Assembly: GCF_004346845.1 (NCBI RefSeq)
Contig: NZ_SMGI01000002.1
Coordinates: forward strand, 62,001 to 126,000
Origin: Winogradskyella wandonensis
GTDB lineage: Bacteria > Bacteroidota > Bacteroidia > Flavobacteriales > Flavobacteriaceae
Length of the DNA stretch: 64,000 nucleotides
Direction of reading: 5' to 3'
In this document: in pieces, positions 17,348 through 26,870 of the stretch
Position numbering within the stretch: the first letter of the stretch is position 1
How the letters are laid out: every line of letters starts with the position of its first letter
The notes under the pieces: generated by a model
Databases searched by the model: none
Told to the model about the DNA's origin: nothing
What the model saw: the letters and a program-made list of their open reading frames with translations, nothing else
Translations under genes and position numbers: made by a program

Positions 17348-18223
17348 ATGCAACTACAAGAATTATCAGACATATTACAGCGTCCAGAAACGCTTAAGCC
17401 AGAACAAATTACGGAGCTTAAGTCGCTAGTGGATACTTACCCTTATTTTCAGCCAATACGAGCATTATATCTTAAAGCCCTAAAAAACAAGGACAGTTAT
17501 AAATATAACAACGCTTTAAAGGTCACGGCAGCACACACCACCGATAGAAGTATTTTGTTTGACTTTATCACCTCGGAAATCTTTAATCAGAATCTGATTT
17601 CTGAACAGATTAAACAAAATTCAGAATACATAAAAGCTATTGAAGTTAATGCCGTAGATGATATTTCGATACATCGAAGCGTAACTATAGATGATGCCTT
17701 AAAACAACATATTGAAGCTACGGAAGGTGTCTTAGACCCAAATTTATTCAATAAAAAAGAAGGCTCAGATTCAGTCGCAGAACCTATAAAAAGCAACTCT
17801 GCCGAAGAAAAATTAAAAATTGGAAAACCGTTAGAATTTTCTACCTCTGAAACGCACTCATTTTCAGAATGGTTAAAAATCACAAGTTTTAAACCTATAG
17901 ACAGAACTGAAGAAGCAGACAAAACTGAAGCACCGCTTATTAATAAATTAGAAACTATCGATAGGTTTATTTTAGAAAATCCCAAAATAAAACCCACTGT
18001 AAATACACCAAAACCTAAGCTTGTTGATAATAGCGACGACATCGAAGACAGCCTAATGACGGAGACTTTAGCGCGTATTTACTTAGAGCAAAAGAACTAT
18101 GAAAAAGCTATTCAATCTTACCGAATTTTAAGTTTGAAATATCCAGAAAAAAGTAGTTTCTTTGCAGACCAAATTAAAGCGGTAAAAGAATTAAAAGAAC
18201 GTAATAATACAGACAATGACTAA
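17348..18223 (+). CDS. TPR-domain protein of unknown role, between lptE and secG
   Basis: The 291-residue protein starts at the ATG at 17348 (MQLQELSDIL), one base past the lptE stop; a further-upstream start would lie inside lptE. It has no signal peptide. A single clear TPR-like helical hairpin lies near the C-terminus (LARIYLEQKNYEKAIQSYRI, about 243-262), after a low-complexity acidic middle. The stop overlaps the secG start by 8 bases, so translation is probably coupled. The gene is a common neighbour of secG in flavobacteria; its job is not known to me. Confidence 0.8.
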   Translation: MQLQELSDILQRPETLKPEQITELKSLVDTYPYFQPIRALYLKALKNKDSYKYNNALKVTAAHTTDRSILFDFITSEIFNQNLISEQIKQNSEYIKAIEVNAVDDISIHRSVTIDDALKQHIEATEGVLDPNLFNKKEGSDSVAEPIKSNSAEEKLKIGKPLEFSTSETHSFSEWLKITSFKPIDRTEEADKTEAPLINKLETIDRFILENPKIKPTVNTPKPKLVDNSDDIEDSLMTETLARIYLEQKNYEKAIQSYRILSLKYPEKSSFFADQIKAVKELKERNNTDND

Positions 18224-18557
18224 TTTTACAATATTTTTAGTATTAATCGTAATAGTAGCCTTTTTACTAGTCGTAGTAATTATGGTACAAAATCCTAAAG
18301 GTGGTGGTTTATCATCCTCATTTGGTGGTGGCGGCACTCAACAATTAGGTGGTGTCAAGAAGACAGGAGACTTTTTAGATAAAAGTACTTGGTTTTTAGC
18401 AACGCTTTTAATTGCATTAATCTTATTATCTAACATCACTATAGAAGGTGCTGGCGGCGTAAGTGATTCTAAAGCATTAGATGCGGAGGATGCACCTCAG
18501 ACACAACAACCTGTAACGCCTCCTGTGACAGATGACTCTACAACTAACAACGATTAA
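18216..18557 (+). CDS. secG: Preprotein translocase subunit SecG
   Basis: The 113-residue protein has two hydrophobic helices (about 3-24 and 55-72). Between them is the conserved loop VQNPKGGGLSSSFGGG, the hallmark of SecG. A hydrophilic Thr/Pro-rich tail follows. SecG stabilises SecYE during export. The gene overlaps the TPR gene and is followed by a clear terminator at 18581. Confidence 0.93.
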   Translation: MTNFTIFLVLIVIVAFLLVVVIMVQNPKGGGLSSSFGGGGTQQLGGVKKTGDFLDKSTWFLATLLIALILLSNITIEGAGGVSDSKALDAEDAPQTQQPVTPPVTDDSTTNND

Positions 18558-18580
18558 GTTTTTAGAAAATAAAATAGATA

Positions 18581-18608
18581 AAAGCCAACTTTAAAAGTTG
18601 GCTTTTTT
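18581..18608 (+). terminator. Rho-independent terminator after secG
   Basis: Arms AAAGCCAACT (18581-18590) and AGTTGGCTTT (18596-18605) pair perfectly and run into a T tract. Confidence 0.85.
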
Positions 18609-18688
18609 TATGTAACAGAAAGAAATAGAGTGACATATAAATTAGATTTTTTTTAATAATTAATTTCGTTTCTATGAGTTGAGCGAGT

Positions 18689-18722
18689 GCTCCTTCCCTT
18701 TGCTAAGGTTGGAACGGGCTTT
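18689..18722. repeat. Degenerate copy of dispersed element family C
   Basis: The stretch CTCCTTCCCTTTG, then AAGGTTGGAACGGGCTTT, resembles the better-kept copies at 22286 and 27328 but has lost the hairpin symmetry. It lies in the groESL upstream region. Confidence 0.4.
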
Positions 18723-18751
18723 CATTCTGAAACTTTGTCAGTCTAATTGTC

Positions 18752-18784
18752 TTGGCACAATTTTCGAATAACGCTAAAGCGTTA
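18752..18784 (+). promoter_or_regulatory. Possible sigma-54 promoter and palindrome upstream of groES
   Basis: TTGGCAC at 18752-18758 matches the -24 half of a sigma-54 promoter. The -12 half is weak: TTTTCGAA stands where TTGC is expected. Directly after it lies a perfect palindrome, TAACGCT-AA-AGCGTTA (18769-18784). It ends 34 bases before the groES ATG and could be an operator or an mRNA 5' hairpin. No full CIRCE element was found. Confidence 0.35.
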
Positions 18785-18818
18785 AAATTATAATTTATTA
18801 ACCAAAATATTAAATAGA

Positions 18819-19094
18819 ATGAGCTTAAACATTAAACCTTTAGCAGATAGAGTTCTTGTAGAACCTATGGCAGCTGAAACAAAAACAGCTTCAGGTATTA
18901 TCATTCCTGATAATGCAAAAGAAAAACCACAAAAAGGAACTGTTGTTGCCGTTGGTAATGGTAAAAAAGACGAACCTTTAACAGTAAAAGTTGGTGACGT
19001 TGTACTTTATGGAAAATATGGCGGTACCGAGCTTAAACTAGAAGGTAAAGATTACTTAATGATGCGCGAAAGCGACATTCTAGCTATAGTATAA
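18819..19094 (+). CDS. groES: Co-chaperonin GroES
   Basis: The 91-residue protein has the GroES fold from start to end: [20 protein letters not shown] (about 7-26), the mobile loop with [16 protein letters not shown], and the C-terminal [14 protein letters not shown] and [13 protein letters not shown]. It caps GroEL during folding. groEL follows after 40 bases with no terminator, so the pair is one transcript. Confidence 0.97.
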   Translation: MSLNIKPLADRVLVEPMAAETKTASGIIIPDNAKEKPQKGTVVAVGNGKKDEPLTVKVGDVVLYGKYGGTELKLEGKDYLMMRESDILAIV

Positions 19095-19122
19095 ATCGTA
19101 AATTTTAAAGATTAAAAACTAA

Positions 19123-20766
<1,644 letters not shown>

Positions 20767-20781
20767 GCGGTCAGCGACCGC
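20767..20781 (+). other. Small GC-rich hairpin abutting the groEL stop
   Basis: GCGGTC-AGC-GACCGC begins at the base after the stop codon. It may protect the 3' end or help release; no U tract follows. Confidence 0.4.
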
Positions 20782-20830
20782 AGGCAATGAATTCACTATT
20801 GTGTGTATATATTTGTCTTAATTATAAGCT

Positions 20831-20865
20831 AAAAAGCCTTTGATTTTCATCAAAGGCTTTTTTAC
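20831..20865. terminator. Terminator after groEL, usable on both strands
   Basis: Arms AAAAAGCCTTTGAT (20831-20844) and ATCAAAGGCTTTTT (20849-20862) pair perfectly around TTTC. The A and T flanks allow termination of groEL and of the convergent TauE/SafE gene. Confidence 0.85.
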
Positions 20866-20909
20866 TATTAATTCCCAAAGAGATAGATTCATTTATTTAT
20901 TTTGAATTT

Positions 20910-21644
20910 CTAGTTCTTTACTATTACATTTATTAATGTCATAAGGCCAATAAGCAAAATTAAGGTTAAAGAGAGTTTCTTGAATTTATCTTGCGGAATG
21001 TACTTTAATATTTTTTTGCCAATAGCCGTACCAACGAATCCAATAACTAATAGAAACGGAACATAAATCAAATCGTGATTATGGATAAACCCATTATAGT
21101 AATACACAAATGTTCTTGAAAAGTCTATCAAAAAATCGATAAAAGCGGATGTTGCTATAAATGCATTTTTTTCCAAATTAAATGCTGCCATTGTTAATCC
21201 TCGGATGGCACCACCTGTACCCATAAGTCCGGCAGAAAAGCCAGATAAACCTCCGCCTATTATAGCATTGCGTTTATTTGGAGTAATTACTAATTTACTC
21301 TTAATCAGAAATACTAAAGCTAGTACAACTAAAAAAATACCCAACAACAACTCCAGGTATTGGTTATTAAACACTTTTGTAAGTAACCCTCCAACGATAA
21401 CAAACAAGACAGATGGTAAACCAATGTTAAGAAGCAACTTCTTGTCTAAACCTTTTTTAAACAATACAATTTTGCTTAGGTTGCTTGAAAGATGATAAAT
21501 AGCAGTGAGTCCCAAAACCGATTCAAAATCGAAATAAAAGTTAGCTACGGGCACAAAAAACACTGAAGACCCAAAACCTCCTATTGTTCCCAAAACTTCA
21601 GCTATTAATGCTAAAAGCAGGAATAAATAACTCAAGTTCTTCAT
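20910..21644 (-). CDS. TauE/SafE family permease
   Basis: The 244-residue protein is almost wholly hydrophobic, with about seven to eight membrane helices. It has the paired family motifs GTIGGFGSSVFFVP (about 20-33) and GGLSGFSAGLMGTGGAIRG (about 131-149). TauE/SafE proteins carry sulfite, sulfonates or other organic anions. The substrate cannot be read off. It is transcribed towards groEL, and its closeness to the cysteine-rich metal group upstream may be chance. Confidence 0.85.
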   Translation of the reverse strand: MKNLSYLFLLLALIAEVLGTIGGFGSSVFFVPVANFYFDFESVLGLTAIYHLSSNLSKIVLFKKGLDKKLLLNIGLPSVLFVIVGGLLTKVFNNQYLELLLGIFLVVLALVFLIKSKLVITPNKRNAIIGGGLSGFSAGLMGTGGAIRGLTMAAFNLEKNAFIATSAFIDFLIDFSRTFVYYYNGFIHNHDLIYVPFLLVIGFVGTAIGKKILKYIPQDKFKKLSLTLILLIGLMTLINVIVKN

Positions 21645-21739
21645 ACAGCCAAAGGTTTAAGATATATAGGTGTTTCAATATATAAAAAGTCCATCCTCTA
21701 AGTTGAACAAAAATTTCCAATAAACACTAAGGGCGACTC

Positions 21740-21778
21740 AAAAAAATATAGGCCACATAAAATTAGATGTAGCCTATA
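21740..21778 (-). terminator. Second terminator downstream of the periplasmic HMA gene
   Basis: On the minus strand TATAGGCTACAT pairs with ATGTGGCCTATA (21747-21758 with 21767-21778, one G-U), followed by a T run at 21740-21746. It backs up the hairpin at 21792. Confidence 0.6.
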
Positions 21779-21791
21779 AATCATAAAAATT

Positions 21792-21821
21792 AAAAAGCCC
21801 AAACTTACATTTGGGCTTTTT
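21792..21821 (-). terminator. Terminator directly after the periplasmic HMA gene
   Basis: AAAAAGCCCAAA (21792-21803) and TTTGGGCTTTTT (21810-21821) form a perfect 12-pair stem around a 6-base loop, one base from the stop codon. Confidence 0.85.
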
Positions 21822-21822
21822 A

Positions 21823-22173
21823 TTAATTGTGTGCTTTCACGACATCTTCATCCCTGTATTTACAACATGGATTAACAGAGTTGTAAGCTTCATCGGTTGC
21901 TTTTATGGCTTTGGTGTCATGACCAACAGCAGCTAAGTTTTTAGAAATCGTTTCCACATTAGTTTTTCGCTCGTCAAAAATGAGTTTAAGCTCGTGTGTT
22001 TTTACATTCCAAATTGCGGACTTTACGCCTTTTGTGCGTATTGCTGCTTTTTCTATACGCTCTTTACACATCATGCAAACACCATCAACTTCAATGGTTT
22101 GCTTTGCGTTTTTGTTTTGTGAGAATGCTAAAAAACCTATTAGCATTACTGAAAGTGTTATTAGTTTTTTCAT
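21823..22173 (-). CDS. Secreted heavy-metal-associated (HMA) domain protein
   Basis: The 116-residue protein has a signal peptide (about 1-18, ending FAFSQ). The HMA fold follows, with the metal-binding CxxC as VCMMCKERI (Cys33, Cys36), as in copper chaperones and MerP. An added C-terminal segment carries vicinal cysteines (NPCCKYRDED, Cys103-104). It should bind a soft metal, probably copper, in the periplasm. It lies on the same strand downstream of the TonB receptor, separated by about 110 bases of repeats, with its own double terminator. Metal identity is an inference. Confidence 0.85.
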   Translation of the reverse strand: MKKLITLSVMLIGFLAFSQNKNAKQTIEVDGVCMMCKERIEKAAIRTKGVKSAIWNVKTHELKLIFDERKTNVETISKNLAAVGHDTKAIKATDEAYNSVNPCCKYRDEDVVKAHN

Positions 22174-22193
22174 TTTTTATATTTATTTGTGAG

Positions 22194-22218
22194 CACTTCG
22201 ACTGCGCTCAGTGTGACA
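22194..22218. repeat. Dispersed element family A (short copy)
   Basis: CACTTCGACTGCG, then CTCAGTGTGACA, shares the CACTTCGA...CTCAGTGT frame with the right arm of the inverted repeat at 15480-15503 (read in reverse). It lies in the gap between the TonB receptor and the HMA gene. Confidence 0.55.
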
Positions 22219-22230
22219 TTTTATTCATAA

Positions 22231-22256
22231 GATTCTGAAACAAGTTCAGAATGACA
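22231..22256. repeat. Dispersed palindromic element family B
   Basis: ATTCTGAA (22232-22239) and TTCAGAAT (22245-22252) form a perfect 8-base hairpin with loop ACAAG, followed by GACA. From general experience this sequence is a frequent short repeat in flavobacterial genomes; only one clear copy is in the window. Confidence 0.5.
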
Positions 22257-22282
22257 AGTTATTATTTTTTAGGTCTTCTTAT

Positions 22283-24553
22283 TTAAAAGCCTTCCCTTTG
22301 GGAAGATTTAGATGGGCTTATTCTATATCTAAGTCCTGCATAAAACATGCTTCCAAATATTGGGCCATATACAAAGTTAGTATCAAAATTTGAACCAAAC
22401 GGGTTATCTGAACTAATAATTGGATTATCTTGCCTAACGTTGGTTATATTTTCGCCGCCAACATAAACTTCAAATTTAGGCGAAAATACCCTAGTAATCT
22501 GAGCGTTCAAAGTTCCTAATGTAGGTGTTCGCTCTGGTCGTTGAAACTCAACTGGACTCAAACTTGTATCAGGAAACCGCTGCGAACTTAACCAATTGTA
22601 GGTTAAATCAAATTTCCACTGCTTTCCTCTATCAGTCAGTTCTGTCTCGTAAGCCGCATTAGCAAATAAACGATGCCTCGGCGTTAGCGGGCGCTCTAGT
22701 CGACCAGAATTGTAATCTGTTTTAACGTCGTAAAACTTGTAGGCCGTTCGTAAATCAACACCTTTGAAAGCGTTATAATTAAACTCAAACTGAAAACTAT
22801 TTGCAAAACTATCGCCTTCTAAATTGTAAAAATTAATTTCGAACGGATTTTCCCAGTCCACTACAACTTGATTCTGAAAATCGGTTCTGTAAAAATCTAA
22901 AGTAATATCCGCCTTTTGTCCAAATAAATTAAAGCCTTGCAAATAGCTAATGCCATAATTCCATGCAATTTCTGGGTCTAAACCGTAAATTTTTCCACCA
23001 GAATTCTGAATATTAATTTGTCTAGAACTAGAGAATAAATTCTGATTTTCCGCAAAAATATTAGCGCTTCTAATACCTCTTCCTACTGAAAATCGCCATG
23101 CTGACTTCTCCCAAGGCGTATAGCGTAAATGCAATCTTGGCGTAATAAAAAAGCCAAATCTATTATGTGCATCTGCGCGCAGACCAGCCGTAAGTGTTAG
23201 TTTATCTAAATTATCGTAGGCATATTCAAAAAATGCACCTACGGAATTTTCAATTCGTTCAAAATCAGTCGCATTTACCACCTCATCATAATCATCTAAT
23301 GTAAAACTAAGTCCTGTTTTAATTTTGTGTCTAGAGTCTGATATTATGCTGTTATATATAATGTTAGAATAAAAACTATTATGCCTTATATCATAGGTGT
23401 TTAAACCAAAATAAGACTGCTGATTATGGTAGCTAAATGCCGTTTGAAAGCCAATAGTTTGCCATGGCACCTCAGGATTAACATAACCTAGCTTTGTAGT
23501 AATTTCAAAACGTTCTGTATCTATTTCGCTTCCCCAAGCATTAGTAGTACCGCGATCTGTATCTGGATTAAAATTAATTTGACCAGCTTGAATATTGTCG
23601 TTTAGATAACGCACATTAATAAAGCTCACAACCCCTTTTTCTGCATCGGTGTATTGCCATCGATTCATCACATTGATTTGCTTTTTTAAAGGCACATCTA
23701 GGAATGAGTCGTCATTTCTATCGAACTCCTGATTACGAATATTCCCATGAATGTAAAATCCTGTTTTCCATTTCTCAGAAACATTTGTGTTTATATGCGT
23801 ATTGAGTTCCAGTCGTCCATTAACCGAGCCGTAGGCATTTAGAAAAAATGGCGAATCGTTAGATGGTTTTTGTAATTCTGCATTGATTTGACCCGATATA
23901 CTTTCGTATCCATTGACAACACTACCTGCACCTTTAGTAATTTGTATACTTTCTACCCAAGTTCCGGGTATAAAACTAAGTCCGTAAGTTTGGGCTGCGC
24001 CCCTAATTGCGGGGACATTTTCTGTAGCAATTAAAATATAAGGCGATGTAAGTCCTAACATTTTAATCTGCTTTGTCCCAGAAACAGCATCCGCAAAATT
24101 AACGTCTATAGATGGGTTGGTTTCAAAGCTCTCGGAAAGATTACAACACGCTGCTTTAAGCAACTCGTCACTACTTACGGTAAATGTATTTGTTGCCTTT
24201 AAGTAAGACCTGGATGTAGCTTGCTTACGAGATGTAATGGTCACCTGGTCTAAATTTGAAGTCGATTGTAGTACATGACGGATAGGCGTGTTTGAACTAA
24301 CGTTTAAGGTATCCGTTTTAAAACCAACGTAACTAATTACTAGTTTTGAATACGTCTTCTGATATGGAATAGAAAATTTTCCATCCTCGTCTGTCATGGT
24401 TCCTACGCTCGTATCTAACCAATAAACATTTGCACCCGGTAAGGGTTGTTCTTTGGTATCTACAGATTCTAAGACTATTCCGCTTAAGGTTTCTTGTGCT
24501 GTAATACTAATTCCTAGAGCCAGAAAAATAATAAGTGATAACATCTTTTTCAT
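22283..24553 (-). CDS. TonB-dependent outer-membrane receptor with vicinal cysteines in the plug region
   Basis: The 756-residue protein has a signal peptide (about 1-19) and a carboxypeptidase-regulatory-like beta domain (about 22-100). The TonB plug (about 120-230) and a 22-strand-type barrel follow. The plug starts with LLKAACCNLSESFETNP, whose neighbouring cysteines (136-137) could bind a metal. Such receptors import metal complexes or other large ligands using TonB energy. The start overlaps the HMA-MauE gene by 4 bases (ATGA), so the two are translationally coupled. This points to a metal substrate, copper being likeliest. The last 12 codons are encoded by a dispersed repeat. Confidence 0.88.
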   Translation of the reverse strand: MKKMLSLIIFLALGISITAQETLSGIVLESVDTKEQPLPGANVYWLDTSVGTMTDEDGKFSIPYQKTYSKLVISYVGFKTDTLNVSSNTPIRHVLQSTSNLDQVTITSRKQATSRSYLKATNTFTVSSDELLKAACCNLSESFETNPSIDVNFADAVSGTKQIKMLGLTSPYILIATENVPAIRGAAQTYGLSFIPGTWVESIQITKGAGSVVNGYESISGQINAELQKPSNDSPFFLNAYGSVNGRLELNTHINTNVSEKWKTGFYIHGNIRNQEFDRNDDSFLDVPLKKQINVMNRWQYTDAEKGVVSFINVRYLNDNIQAGQINFNPDTDRGTTNAWGSEIDTERFEITTKLGYVNPEVPWQTIGFQTAFSYHNQQSYFGLNTYDIRHNSFYSNIIYNSIISDSRHKIKTGLSFTLDDYDEVVNATDFERIENSVGAFFEYAYDNLDKLTLTAGLRADAHNRFGFFITPRLHLRYTPWEKSAWRFSVGRGIRSANIFAENQNLFSSSRQINIQNSGGKIYGLDPEIAWNYGISYLQGFNLFGQKADITLDFYRTDFQNQVVVDWENPFEINFYNLEGDSFANSFQFEFNYNAFKGVDLRTAYKFYDVKTDYNSGRLERPLTPRHRLFANAAYETELTDRGKQWKFDLTYNWLSSQRFPDTSLSPVEFQRPERTPTLGTLNAQITRVFSPKFEVYVGGENITNVRQDNPIISSDNPFGSNFDTNFVYGPIFGSMFYAGLRYRISPSKSSQREGF
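22286..22320. repeat. Dispersed element family C, forming the 3' end of the TonB receptor gene
   Basis: The core CTTCCC-TTT-GGGAAG is a perfect hairpin followed by ATTTAGATGGGCTT. The same core and tail recur at 27328-27360. Read on the minus strand the element supplies the receptor's final residues. Confidence 0.65.
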
Positions 24554-25281
24554 AGCACAAAGATTTTAAGTATCATCCAAAATGCCATTACAAGCATTAT
24601 TGAATTTTCTATTAAAGTTGCTGTAGTCATAGGAAGCTTTAAAACCGTACCTAAACATGCACATTGAATTGCTTTCTTATCTAAAAGTACTTTAGCCACA
24701 CCAATTGTAGTTATCGTTAAAATTATTACCGTAACTATTAAGGCTATTTCTAACTCTAGTCGCATTAAAAAAAGAAGTCCTAATGCCAGTTCTATAAAAG
24801 GATAAATATTTGAATAGGCATTAACTCGTTTTGCTAAAGGGTCGTACATTCTAAAACTTTGGCTAAATCCTTTTAGGTCTAAAAACTTAAAAAAGCTGAA
24901 GACAATAAAAAACAGTCCCATAAAATCGTACATAAAACGATTTAGATTCCATTGATTTTTATTCAATAATAGGGAAGCTGTAAAAATATAACCTAAGATT
25001 AATACTAATGGAAAAAGCTGCTTTAGCTTAGATTTTGGTTTTTGATTAGCGGTTGCAGAAGAAAAAATATTAGACGTCTTTTTCTCTGAAATTTTGTATT
25101 TCTCGGGAAGCGCTTTTTGAAGCTCTTCAATAAATATTGGTTCTTCGGAAACAATAGTAACAAGGCTATCCTGAAGCTGCACATCGACTGATGTTATAGT
25201 TTCTAGTTCTTGCAATGCTTTTTCTACAGCCGCTTTGCAACTGCCGCAAGTCATCCCAGAAACATGATATGTATGTGTCAT
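24550..25281 (-). CDS. HMA domain fused to MauE/DoxX-like membrane protein
   Basis: The 243-residue fusion has a cytosolic-type HMA domain first (HVSGMTCGSCKAAVEKAL, Cys12 and Cys15). A linker (about 65-85) is followed by four or five membrane helices resembling the MauE/methylamine-utilisation and DoxX group. A CxC pair (Cys207, Cys209 in IQCACLGT) lies between helices. MauE-like proteins are linked to disulfide or thiol chemistry in the envelope. The layout suggests an inner-membrane protein that passes a soft metal or electrons. It is coupled to the TonB receptor and follows the HYC protein. Exact function unknown. Confidence 0.82.
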   Translation of the reverse strand: MTHTYHVSGMTCGSCKAAVEKALQELETITSVDVQLQDSLVTIVSEEPIFIEELQKALPEKYKISEKKTSNIFSSATANQKPKSKLKQLFPLVLILGYIFTASLLLNKNQWNLNRFMYDFMGLFFIVFSFFKFLDLKGFSQSFRMYDPLAKRVNAYSNIYPFIELALGLLFLMRLELEIALIVTVIILTITTIGVAKVLLDKKAIQCACLGTVLKLPMTTATLIENSIMLVMAFWMILKIFVL

Positions 25282-25349
25282 TTTTTTTAATTTGATTGTA
25301 AATAATTTGATTATAAAATGCTTTGTAAAGCGATAAAATCAAATAAAAA

Positions 25350-25754
25350 TCAGATTAAAAAAACGTCGTTAAGAAGTTGTATATCCCTAATTAAGTTGGG
25401 CGGAACGTAATCTCTATGCGGAATTATTTGCTTTGGGAGACTTTCAAAATTTACGATGTATGCCTGTACAAAAGCTCTTAAAAAAACTTGAGTAGGAAAA
25501 TCTAAGTCATCAAAAGTTACAGATTGCAATTCATCTTGCCCTTCAATAACATCAACAATATCTTTACAGCAGGTTTTTTTTAGTTTAGGCTCAGATTCTA
25601 TCTCCATGCCACAACTTTTTGCCTCAGAGAATATGGCTACATCAATTAAATTATCGCCACAGTAATGCTTTTCAACAGTAAAAGAAAATGTTGAAAACAA
25701 TACCAAAACTGCCAACGCAACAGACAATACTTTATGTGATATTATGTTTTTCAC
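25350..25754 (-). CDS. HYC_CC_PP family secreted protein (GTG start)
   Basis: The 134-residue protein has a signal peptide (about 1-25, SVALAVLVLFSTFSF). It has the three marks of the flavobacterial HYC_CC_PP family: HYC (residues 30-32), CC (62-63) and PP (118-119), plus Cys48. The cysteines and histidine could bind metal. The start is GTG, as no in-frame ATG precedes the signal peptide; a -7 box ends 4 bases before it. It is the first gene of the HYC, HMA-MauE, TonB-receptor operon. No function is established to my knowledge. Confidence 0.8.
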   Translation of the reverse strand: MKNIISHKVLSVALAVLVLFSTFSFTVEKHYCGDNLIDVAIFSEAKSCGMEIESEPKLKKTCCKDIVDVIEGQDELQSVTFDDLDFPTQVFLRAFVQAYIVNFESLPKQIIPHRDYVPPNLIRDIQLLNDVFLI

Positions 25755-25758
25755 GTTG

Positions 25759-25766
25759 CAAAGTTA
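25759..25766 (-). promoter_or_regulatory. -7 element abutting the GTG start of the HYC operon
   Basis: On the minus strand TAACTTTG is followed by CAAC and GTG, the same 4-base spacing as at 5188. It is the only promoter-like element seen for the three-gene operon. Confidence 0.45.
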
Positions 25767-25803
25767 ATTAAAAGCAATGAAAATGGTAAACTTTAGAGCT
25801 TCC

Positions 25804-26232
25804 TTAACGTTTTAGTTTATAATAGTATAGCGCAGGAAGTAATAATAGTAAGAGTATTGGCTGAATTAAAAATCGACGCACATTAAAAAATAAATAATAG
25901 TCTTCTTGTCGCGGATTAATTACAAAATATAGAAAAGGAACTAAAAAGCACAAATAGGCCACAGCATATATGATTATTGAAAATTTTATCATTTGCTTGT
26001 CCTTAAAGGCACAATAAATAATACCTAAGGATAACAAGGTATTAATTAGGTATCGCAAGGATGTAAAAAAAACCAATTTAGCCACCTCGCGTCTTGGACT
26101 GTCTATGTAGAGATAGTCATTTTCGAAGAATAATAAATAAGGGTCATAAAATAAAACGTCTTCGAAAGCTCGAACTAAAACAAGCAGTACAATTAGAATC
26201 GCAGCTATGATGTATGATGGTGTTTTAGACAT
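25804..26232 (-). CDS. Exosortase F system-associated membrane protein
   Basis: The 142-residue protein has four predicted membrane helices. It begins TPSYIIAAILIVLLVLVRAF and has the conserved FEDVLFYDPYLLFFENDYLY stretch. It matches the small protein always found beside XrtF in flavobacteria. The start overlaps the end of xrtF by 8 bases, so the two are coupled. The role is unknown; being part of the exosortase complex is the simplest guess. Confidence 0.82.
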   Translation of the reverse strand: MSKTPSYIIAAILIVLLVLVRAFEDVLFYDPYLLFFENDYLYIDSPRREVAKLVFFTSLRYLINTLLSLGIIYCAFKDKQMIKFSIIIYAVAYLCFLVPFLYFVINPRQEDYYLFFNVRRFLIQPILLLLLLPALYYYKLKR

Positions 26233-26779
26233 TGGACGGTTTTACTTTTTTAGAAAACTGATTTACCCAAAACATCCAAAGCATAAAAACCATTCCGTAT
26301 ATCGCAAGCGGAAATATAACTTCGTGCATAATTTCGCTGCGCCATGGATAATGATGCAAGCCAACAGTTAATAGTACAATTCTAATAAGGTTTACAGCAT
26401 AGATAAGCACACTTCCCGCTAAAATGAATAAAAATGTGCGTTTAAATGTATCCGAAAACGCTACTACAAAGGCTATAAACAAAATAATTACACTCATTCC
26501 GTTACATCCCTCGATAACTCTAGCAATATATTTTTGTTCTACAAAAACCATTAACGAAGGCTCATCGTAATGTGGCACAATATTCGTTCGGTAACCAAAA
26601 GAATTTAAAACAGCTTCGGTTTGCTTACCCACCAAATTGGTAACGTAATCTGGGTAATATTTGGAGCCGTTAGAGAAATCTAGATAAAATTTATAGCCAA
26701 AAGACAACACACCATAAACCAAAATAAAGGTAATGATAAAACGAATTACAAGTTTATATTTTGTAAGTAAAGACCTCAA
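26225..26779 (-). CDS. xrtF: Exosortase family protein XrtF
   Basis: The 184-residue membrane protein has the catalytic triad of exosortases: Cys92 (IEGCNGMSV), Arg133 (NLIRIVLL) and His152 (MHEVIFPLAIY), each at the edge of a membrane helix. Exosortases cut C-terminal sorting signals at the periplasmic face, in a sortase-like way. XrtF is the flavobacterial type. No protein with a matching C-terminal tripartite signal was found in this window, so the target is encoded elsewhere. The divergent neighbour is the fRMsr gene. Confidence 0.88.
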   Translation of the reverse strand: MRSLLTKYKLVIRFIITFILVYGVLSFGYKFYLDFSNGSKYYPDYVTNLVGKQTEAVLNSFGYRTNIVPHYDEPSLMVFVEQKYIARVIEGCNGMSVIILFIAFVVAFSDTFKRTFLFILAGSVLIYAVNLIRIVLLTVGLHHYPWRSEIMHEVIFPLAIYGMVFMLWMFWVNQFSKKVKPSNV

Positions 26780-26870
26780 AGAAAGACTATATGTTAGTGT
26801 GCTGTTAAATTTATAGAAATGGAATTTGAAAGTAGCACTTTTTAGATATTTTTACCAAAATTTTTGATGA

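Noticed and set aside
18684..18690. GAGTGCT, similar to the right half of a CIRCE heat-shock operator upstream of groES
   Set aside because: The matching left half TTAGCACTC at 9 bases distance is absent.
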